From Hypericum androsaemum (taxonomy: Eukaryota > Streptophyta > Magnoliopsida > Malpighiales > Hypericaceae): a stretch of DNA of 64,000 nucleotides. The stretch's first letter is position 1; every line of letters begins with the position of its first letter. Shown here piece by piece: positions 57,375 to 64,000 of the stretch. The notes below the pieces were generated by a model that saw only the letters and a program-made list of their open reading frames with translations, was not told where the DNA came from and searched no databases. The stretch is from contig OZ023199.1 in assembly GCA_963995505.1 (NCBI GenBank), positions 310,001 to 374,000 of the forward strand. The letters run 5' to 3'. The position numbers and the translations under genes were made by a program.

Positions 57375-57623
57375 CGGAATCCGGATCAATCAAGTCAACA
57401 TAAATCAAGACGAGGGTTTGAAATTTATTCCTTTTTTCAATTGAAGCGTGGAGTGTATTCCACGCTGGACGCTGGTCATAGTAACGTGTATTTTAATTCA
57501 AAGATGGAATACAATTATAATTTCACAGTAATATTATTAAAATCATATAGCTAAAGATTGATTAGTGGCATCTCGATTCTCGTGAGTAGAAAGTTAGCGA
57601 GCATGCATGCATCTAGATGCATC

Positions 57624-58149
57624 TAGAGGTGAGCAAAAAAACCAAGAACCACATAACCTATCCAATCCAAATCAAAAAATTCGATCCAGAACCAGATCCA
57701 AAGTGAATTGGTTCGGATCGGTTCTTTGTTTGTTCAAAAAATAGTTCTCGGATCTAGTTCAAATCTATCTGAAAAAAATCATAGAGAACCGAACCAAACC
57801 ATAATTTCTTTATATAAGAAAAAAGAAGCTTATGTGTGCACTAACAACCAATTTACAATTCACCTCTTGATATCTTTACCATCTGTCGTTGTTTTACACC
57901 TCTAGCTTGAAACTCTTTGTCATCTCTCGTCATTCTCATCAAAGTTATAATTACCCATTTTTTAATTTTTTAATCAAATTGTGGATCTTTTGGATCTGAA
58001 CTAAACCAGACCAAAAAATTTGGTTCGGTTCTGGTCCAGAATCGATAATCAAATAGTTTGGTTCGAATCTTATTTTTTCCCTTAAAATGGTTCTCAGTTT
58101 TTATGGTTTGGTCCGAATCAGTTCGGTTCGGACCATTTACTCACCCCTA
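57624..58149. mobile_element. hAT-type MITE, 526 bp
   Basis: The ends are TAGAGGTGAGCAAA and, reversed, TAGGGGTGAGTAAA. The flanking octamers are GATGCATC (57616-57623) and CATGCATC (58150-58157), 7/8 identical. The interior is rich in GGTTCGG and CCAAACC, with no transposase. The related copy near 62930 reads 'gcatgcatctaccg' with no insertion. Confidence 0.83.
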
Positions 58150-58761
58150 CATGCATCTACCCTTCAGCGAGCCTCTACCACTCTCCACCTAATTAAGTAA
58201 GTGAAATTGATAAATTAGTGTCATAATTATCACATAATTGCTCTTTATCTTACGCATAATGTGCAGGGTTGAAGTTACGTTGGCCTAAGGGCCCACTTTT
58301 GGTGTAATTTTTTCCAAGGGGAGTAATATATTGATCTACTTATTAAAAAAAGTTATCACATAGTTAGATGGTTAGCTGCCTTAAAATTTAATAAGAAAAT
58401 TTTGTCATATATCTTTTGTTAATTTATATATATGTGCGATAAAAAACAAGATTTCTAATTTAATCGTATCTCAAAATTGAACTTTGAAAACCCAATAGTT
58501 AATTTCTGAATATTAGTTATTTGCGAATAAAAAGTAGTCATATTAGTGTATTCCGCACCTCGTTGCTAATGCCTAATGGCTACTTAAACCGTTGACCACG
58601 GAGTACAACCTGGCTTACATGTGGGAAGTTGCCTAATTGCCATTTTAGCTAATATGGCTACCTTTTCTGTTCTCCAACCTATCGAATTAGTCATATCATT
58701 GATAAAATTAATAACAATTATATAATCAGATAGAATTTGAGTGAGTATACTAGTGTAACTA

Positions 58762-58827
58762 GCCAAAGGAATATAGTCTAATGGTAGAAGATGTCGTCAA
58801 GGAGGTTATATATTTACTTTAAAAAAA
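58762..58827 (+). mobile_element. tRNA-derived SINE fragment, 66 bp
   Basis: The fragment is flanked by ACTAGTGTAACTA (58749-58761) and ACTAGTGCAACTA (58828-58840). It has a box-A-like TAGTCTAATGGTAGAAG and ends 'atttactttaaaaaaa'. The middle is deleted, since no good box B is visible. Confidence 0.75.
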
Positions 58828-58965
58828 ACTAGTGCAACTAACTTTCACTAATTTCACGGCTAATTGAATAGTCAAGATTTCAGCTTCCTATCCAACTAGC
58901 CGTGAATTAACTCGTCCTCCTTGAGGCGGCTTCTTTTCTAGTCTTTTGATCTGCAAGAAGGTCCA

Positions 58966-59813
58966 TCTAGATTGGGTCGTACTTAAATAATCTAATACTT
59001 TATTCAACGAATCAAAAATACTACTTATTACAAAATACTAACATATAGCTAATAAATAATTAGCAGTGTCGTCACATCAATAACCACTCCACATGCATGT
59101 TGCTTAATTTGGCATGAACTAACATGGTAAAAAATGTGTGGAAGAAGATAAGTCCATTTGATTAAAATTAAATTGCAAGAAATTTGAATTCACAACAATC
59201 AATCAGGTAAGTACAGCAGGTCATATAATTAATTCATTTTGATACAATATTTAAATTTTTTAATCTAATTTAAAATCTTAAGAAAATAAGTTAATAAAAT
59301 TTTACACTTGTAAACAAATTCCAACAATCCAATAATTAATTAGTGCTTTGATGCATTGGCACGATTTTGGTTTTTAGTTGAACTATACTATTCTTTGTAT
59401 CAGTACTAGGCAATTGTACAGATCCATAGATTACATAACATAATTTATTGGAGATATATAAAAATTTACTTATAAAAAAATTAATCTCAAAATGTCCAAT
59501 CCATTTGTAAAATTCATATTCAGAATTTTTTTTCTATGAGTTGAAATATTATCATTCGAACAATGCAATTAACCCAATTATTTCGATCTCAGATTTAAAA
59601 CTTTTTTTAAAGAGCTCCAAGTATTTTTCGAGTTATGTCTAATTAATTAAGCACACCATAGCGACATGCACACGTAAATTTTGGTTTATACCATTTGATT
59701 TCTATACATTAATTTATAGACTAATCCAAGTTCCATCAATTTACATGCACATATACATAGATACTGAGAGTGATACATTTTCTTAAAAACGGCCATTGAC
59801 AAGTTCTCCCATT
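58966..59813. other. Dirigent gene promoter region
   Basis: A/T-rich upstream DNA. A SINE-like tail 'atttacttataaaaaaa' lies near 59466. A TATA-like 'atatacatagata' ends near 59762, about 50 bp before the ATG. No other gene. Confidence 0.45.
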
Positions 59814-61136
59814 ATGGCTTCCAAGTCCTTCATCGTCTTCATCAACATTCTTCTAATAATCACAATCTCCTCCCCGGTTCTCACCAGAGGAGGGTTCGCG
59901 AGGAGCGGGAGCCGCGAGGTGCCGAGAGAAACGATCACCGAGCTTCTGTTCTACTTCCACGACGTCCACAACGACCCCGGCGCCACCTCCGTAGCCATTG
60001 TCGCCTCCCCACTCAACGACTCCTCCACCAACTTTGGGGCCCTGACCATGATCGACAACCCGCTAACCGAAGGGCCCAACATGAGCACCACCGTTGTTGG
60101 GAGGGCACAGGCAAGACGTCGTCCGGCTACAATTTGTATATTATTACACGACTTTTTTTACTTTTATAACGAATTAGTATACTAATTTAGGTTAAAATCG
60201 GGTAGCAAGAAGTTTAGGATTTAACCCGTGGCACGTGTAACTATAAAAATTTAACTTTACAAAAAAGTCTAAATCAGGTAGCCAAAAATTATTTGGCCTA
60301 ATTTGATAAGGCATATAGAATTGAAAGAAATTCAGATTCAATTTCTAGCCGGTGTAAGAAAAAAAAATTACCTTTATAAAAAAAGCTAAAAATGGACAGG
60401 ATCTTTAAATAATGTGAAATTTTTCCTAACAATTATTTAGCGATACTGTATTTTTAATTACTCCAACTCAAAATCTTTTGATTAAACTAGAAATATTTCA
60501 GTGTCTGGTGGTTCCAATTTTTTGTATATTCTACAAAAATTATCTTTATATCTCTGTTAATTTTTTCCTGTATTATTTAAACACATTCATTTTCCTCCAA
60601 TATAATTTACAAATAAATATATAATTTTTGAAAAATAAAATTTATTTTCCTTTAATTTAGACATTTTCTCTTGCATAAGTTATCTTAACTTTCGTATAAA
60701 ATTGCTCCAATATATATAATTTTTTCGTATTGAGTCATCTCATTGAAATTCATTAACATAAAGATTGTTTTATTTCAACAATCAATTTTTGAAAAAAATG
60801 AATTAACAGTATTTTCTGATTCTGCCACTGTACAAATTATAGGGCTTGTACGGGTCGGCGTCCTTGGACTACGACGGGCTGTTGATGGTGATGAACCTCG
60901 TCTTCATCGAGGGTGACTATAACGGGAGCTCCCTGGCCGTCGTCGGGAGGAACAAGGTCTTCGACACGACCAGGGAGCTGCCCGTCGTCGGAGGGACCGG
61001 CGTCTTCCGGTTGGCCAGAGGGTACGCGGTGGTCAGCACATATGACTTCAATTCCACGGCCGGAGGTATCATCGCCGAGTTCAATGTCACCGTGGTGCAT
61101 TACGATGACGATTCCTCCCTTTTAGCGTACAAATAA
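59814..61136 (+). CDS. Dirigent family protein
   Basis: Two exons, 59814-60110 and 60843-61136, give 196 residues. The frame extends upstream but its first ATG is at 59814. A signal peptide covers about 1-24 (MASKSFIVFINILLIITISS). The dirigent beta-barrel motifs are present in order: ITELLFYFHDVHNDPGATSV, FGALTMIDNPLTEGPN, VGRAQGLYGSASLDYDGLL, FIEGDYNGSSLAVVGRN, then ELPVVGGTGVFRLARGYAVV and IIAEFNVTVVHY. Five N-glycosylation sequons suit an apoplastic protein. Dirigent proteins steer stereoselective coupling of phenoxy radicals, as in lignan and lignin formation; the product here is not predictable. The intron has a GC donor. Most dirigent genes are intronless, so the intron is notable. Confidence 0.92.
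60111..60842 (+). other. GC-AG intron of the dirigent gene with SINE tails
   Basis: The exon ends GGGCACAG and the intron starts GCAAGACG; it ends AAATTATAG. Joining there restores the family motif GRAQGLYGSAS, and no GT donor does so. Two SINE-like 3' halves lie in it, about 60205-60275 and 60292-60380. Each has a GATTYAA box-B-like stretch, 'gtgtaa', and an 'aactttacaaaaaa' or 'acctttataaaaaaa' tail. Confidence 0.75.
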
Positions 61137-61944
61137 AAGTGGAAGTAGCTGAGCAATTTGGTCATTTCTTCCGACCTCAATTAAGCTGAATAAAAAAATA
61201 TATTAAATAATATGTTGGAGACTTTTCAAAAGTCGCATTCGGTTCTAGCTTTAGTCGATTTACTCAGTGTTCGAATATCATATATTATAAATCATATATG
61301 TGTGTGTCATGGCGACATCATGGATTTGTATCTTGTTGGAACTTTTGTTTGCTATTTTCACCCTCTTTCAGGAATCTGTACTGGAATTGTACTATAAAAA
61401 TTTGATACCCTGATATGTTAAAAATTGTTTAATATGTTAGAAAAAATTTAAGTGATTTAATTTGTTTGTCTATTTAAAAAAGTGTAACTCTTTTTCTGAA
61501 AAATATAGAAAAAACTCCAAAGAAATGGGTAACCTCTTCAAAGTTTAAATGTGTGTAAATGGGGACAAAAGTAAGCTCAAAAGGACAGTCAGACCCAAAT
61601 CCTACCAATGACCCTATGTGTATTTTGAATAAGGACCCAGACCCTAGGGTCCAAACAAATACCCTACCCAAGATCCATGACCCATAGATCCTTAGATTCA
61701 CAAAGTAAGATAAGAGTGCGATCCACTGGGTCTGAATCTTTGCCATCCCTAGTGGTAATTCTTTATTCCTACTTTTTTTAATACCATTAGAGCAAGTAAA
61801 TGAAAAACAACATCCACATTTCTTCGATTTGGAAAAGCAAAGCCCAACAAAAACAAGAGTCCACCACGCTTACAATATTGTAATTGCAACACGTATTCTT
61901 GAACGAATTTAATCGGGTCAAAATAATTACTGATTTTATCTTCG
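61137..61944. other. 3' flank of the dirigent gene
   Basis: The 3' UTR is expected in the first ~250 bp. At 61470-61755 there is a reversed hAT-like end: TTGCCATCCCTA at about 61740-61751, preceded by 'ggacccagaccctagggtcc'-like text. No gene. Confidence 0.45.
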
Positions 61945-63575
61945 ATAATGATGTATCAGTTAAGTCAACGTGAAGCGAGACAAAGTGTTTGAAATTTGTT
62001 TTTTTTTCGATTGAACTGTGGAGTGTATTCCATGGGATAAATAGTAACTGTACGTTAATTTACAGATGAACAAAAATTGAAAGCGCAAAATTTACATCAC
62101 AATCGAACTATATCTTCCATAAATTTACCTTTAGGTTAATTTGTAACCTTTATTACGATATTTGTTTTTGTTTTCTTGAAAAGTATATATGGTATTATTA
62201 AGCTCCATGATAGTTACAAAAAAGTTCAAGCTGGGGTTGCACAGCCAGCAAACCGCAGCACAAACACACGCCCGCCCAGTACACACACTAAGAACCTGAC
62301 ACATCCAGCAGCAGACCGTGGCAAGAGTAATGCACCAAAATTGCTTAAGCAGCCTACCCTGCACCAGACCAATTCACTACTCTATTTATCTTTCTTGTTA
62401 GGTATTTGTTAGAGCTTATTTTTTAATTTTTGTTTTAAATATAAAAGTCATGAGTGATATGTAAGGCGAACCGCTCCATAATACACCCAACAACGTGCAC
62501 CTATCCATCCTGTATTTATGTATCCTGAATTCATCTCAATTATTTTCACAATATATCAGATTATATAGATATTCTTTCACACAACATAGGTCATCAAAAG
62601 AATTTCGAAGATCGACCAAAGTTCAAAACCCAAGACTTTTTTAAAAAAATAAATTTCTATTCGACGATTCCTTACTTCGAAAACATCCAAATATTTTTAA
62701 ATAATGTGATATCTCATACCGAGTAAATTCTGAACCCTTCTCCCTATTAAGACGACAAAATGTTGTTGTAAATTGTGGACAATACCAATTATACATCAAT
62801 TTAGATAAGGATTTAGATTATGATTATTTGCAACGTTAGCATTATTAAAAAAAAAGATTTGCTGGTGACATCTCGATTCTCGTGAGTAGAAAGGTAGCCA
62901 GCATCTGCATGCATGCACGCATGCATCTACCGTTTAGCGATCATCTACCGTTTAGCGATCTTCTACCACTCTCCACCTAATTAAGTAAGTGCAAACGACA
63001 CATATCACATGTGGAAATCGGCCCCACTCAATTTCAAAATTATTTTGGTGGCCCTATAAAACATGTGGGACCTAGAAAACGCAGCGCGTTATTTATTTAA
63101 TACGATGAATCTTGGTATCGTTATAGTATTATCGGACAAATATTCGGATAATAAAAAATTTCAAAAAAAGGATTTCGAGGATCCGCATGATGGATACATA
63201 TGAATGTCTTTCCAAAAGATATTGATGCGATATGGTTGTGTAATCACGATGGATTTTGCCTCCCGCTGTTTTTTACAAGATTGACTAATTACAACCTCGT
63301 AATTTATACGAGAGGTTCTCACATATAAACAAAAAATTCACTTATAAAAAAATAAATAAAATGTACATACTAATAAATATTTGTTCTAATTTACTCTGAA
63401 ATCTCGAAATTAGACCATAAGAACTTAACAGTGAGTAGTGTCCGAATACAAAATTTCAAGTCATTTTCGAAGAATTTGCCGGGCAGTCGTACCAACCATC
63501 ATTTTCGGCATCATTTTGAAATAATTTAGTCGTCCTCCTCGAGGTGGCTTCTTTTCTCGCCTTTAAATCTAATAT
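61945..63575. repeat. Right copy of the repeat flanking the dirigent gene
   Basis: Same orientation and order of landmarks as 57375-58965, but with about 700 bp extra between 62060 and 62850. It contains a short local doubling 'ctaccgtttagcgatc' at 62931-62965. No coding sequence was seen. Confidence 0.8.
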
Positions 63576-64000
63576 TTTATTGAGGACCAAACTTTGATAA
63601 TATGACCTATACTTAGCCTTGAATCTGGTAGAAATAATATGCCTTAGCCTTGAATCTAGTAGAAAACAGTGAGATGAAAAATTGGATTATACTCAAATTT
63701 CATGTCCATAGAGGCCCGGGCTAGGTTAGGTTCCTCTATATAAGGAGAATTTGAGCAAGGGAGAAGGGATATCACAAATAAATAAGGGCGATCTTACTTA
63801 CACGGATAACTTTGGTTGGAATATATATTGAATAACTACATATTTATTTACAAATATTAGACATATTTTTTGCACTATTTTTTTTTTCAAATGGACCACA
63901 TGAAGAAAGAATGAATGAAAAAGGAAAAAAAATCTTTTATCTACTATTAGAAACATAAGTATCCTTAAAAAATATAATCTTTTATCTACTATTAGAAACA
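63576..64000. other. A/T-rich right edge
   Basis: The edge contains a small direct repeat 'ttagccttgaatct' (63617 and 63642) and a terminal one, 'cttttatctactattagaaa' (63933 and 63980). A 'ctctatataagga' box lies at about 63734. No gene begins before the end of the window. Confidence 0.45.

Larger units (their letters stand above)
57375..58965. repeat. Left copy of a repeat flanking the dirigent gene
   Basis: The landmarks 'tttgaaattt', 'ggagtgtattcca', 'catctcgattctcgtgagta', 'ctctaccactctccacctaa' and 'gaggcggcttcttttct' recur in the same order at 61945-63575. This copy contains the hAT-type insertion 57624-58149, and the right copy has an uninterrupted site. Confidence 0.8.

Noticed and set aside
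59796..59813. Six extra N-terminal codons for the dirigent protein
   Set aside because: That frame begins with TTG; the first ATG is at 59814 and directly starts a signal peptide.

Overview
This is a nuclear window from a flowering plant, most likely a eudicot. Six intron-bearing plant genes sit in A/T-rich DNA full of LTR retrotransposons, SINE/LINE tails, hAT- and Mutator-type elements and satellites. No tRNA, rRNA, CRISPR or bacterial-type operon was seen.

Layout. 1-9.3 kb is gene-free: a duplicated block carrying only the last exon of a DUF538 gene, a probable solo LTR (4.1-6.0 kb), minisatellites and a hAT-type MITE. 9.28-16.61 kb is a complete but decayed Ty1/copia element sitting inside a second copy of the block at the left edge. 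19.3-20.5 kb (-) is the intact DUF538 gene with a small second exon. 22.5-26.4 kb (+) is a nine-exon Ycf45/R3H-type P-loop ATPase gene. 28.0-32.8 kb (-) is a collapsed Ty3/gypsy element whose 5' LTR is tandemly amplified. 36.8-37.9 kb (-) encodes a GPI-anchored lipid transfer protein, 41.5-44.0 kb (+) the GPI mannosyltransferase PIG-V, and 47.3-48.3 kb (-) a DUF716/TMEM45-like membrane protein. 51.5-58.2 kb is transposon-rich: a LINE RNase H relic, three Mutator-like elements each with an exact 9-bp target duplication, and a hAT-type element. 59.8-61.1 kb (+) is a dirigent gene flanked on both sides by copies of one sequence, so another family member may lie just past the right edge.

The six genes do not form a pathway or cluster. 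LTPG and PIG-V both concern GPI anchors (client and biosynthetic enzyme), but their proximity is probably chance. The most informative features are structural: a duplication with an empty site for the copia insertion, three 773-bp steps of LTR amplification joined at a TAAG microhomology, a GGA-rich tract grown inside a TIR element, two GC-AG introns, and many very short poly(A)-tailed insertions with target duplications. Exon coordinates were derived by hand from reading frame, splice dinucleotides and phase. No search or alignment program was run.
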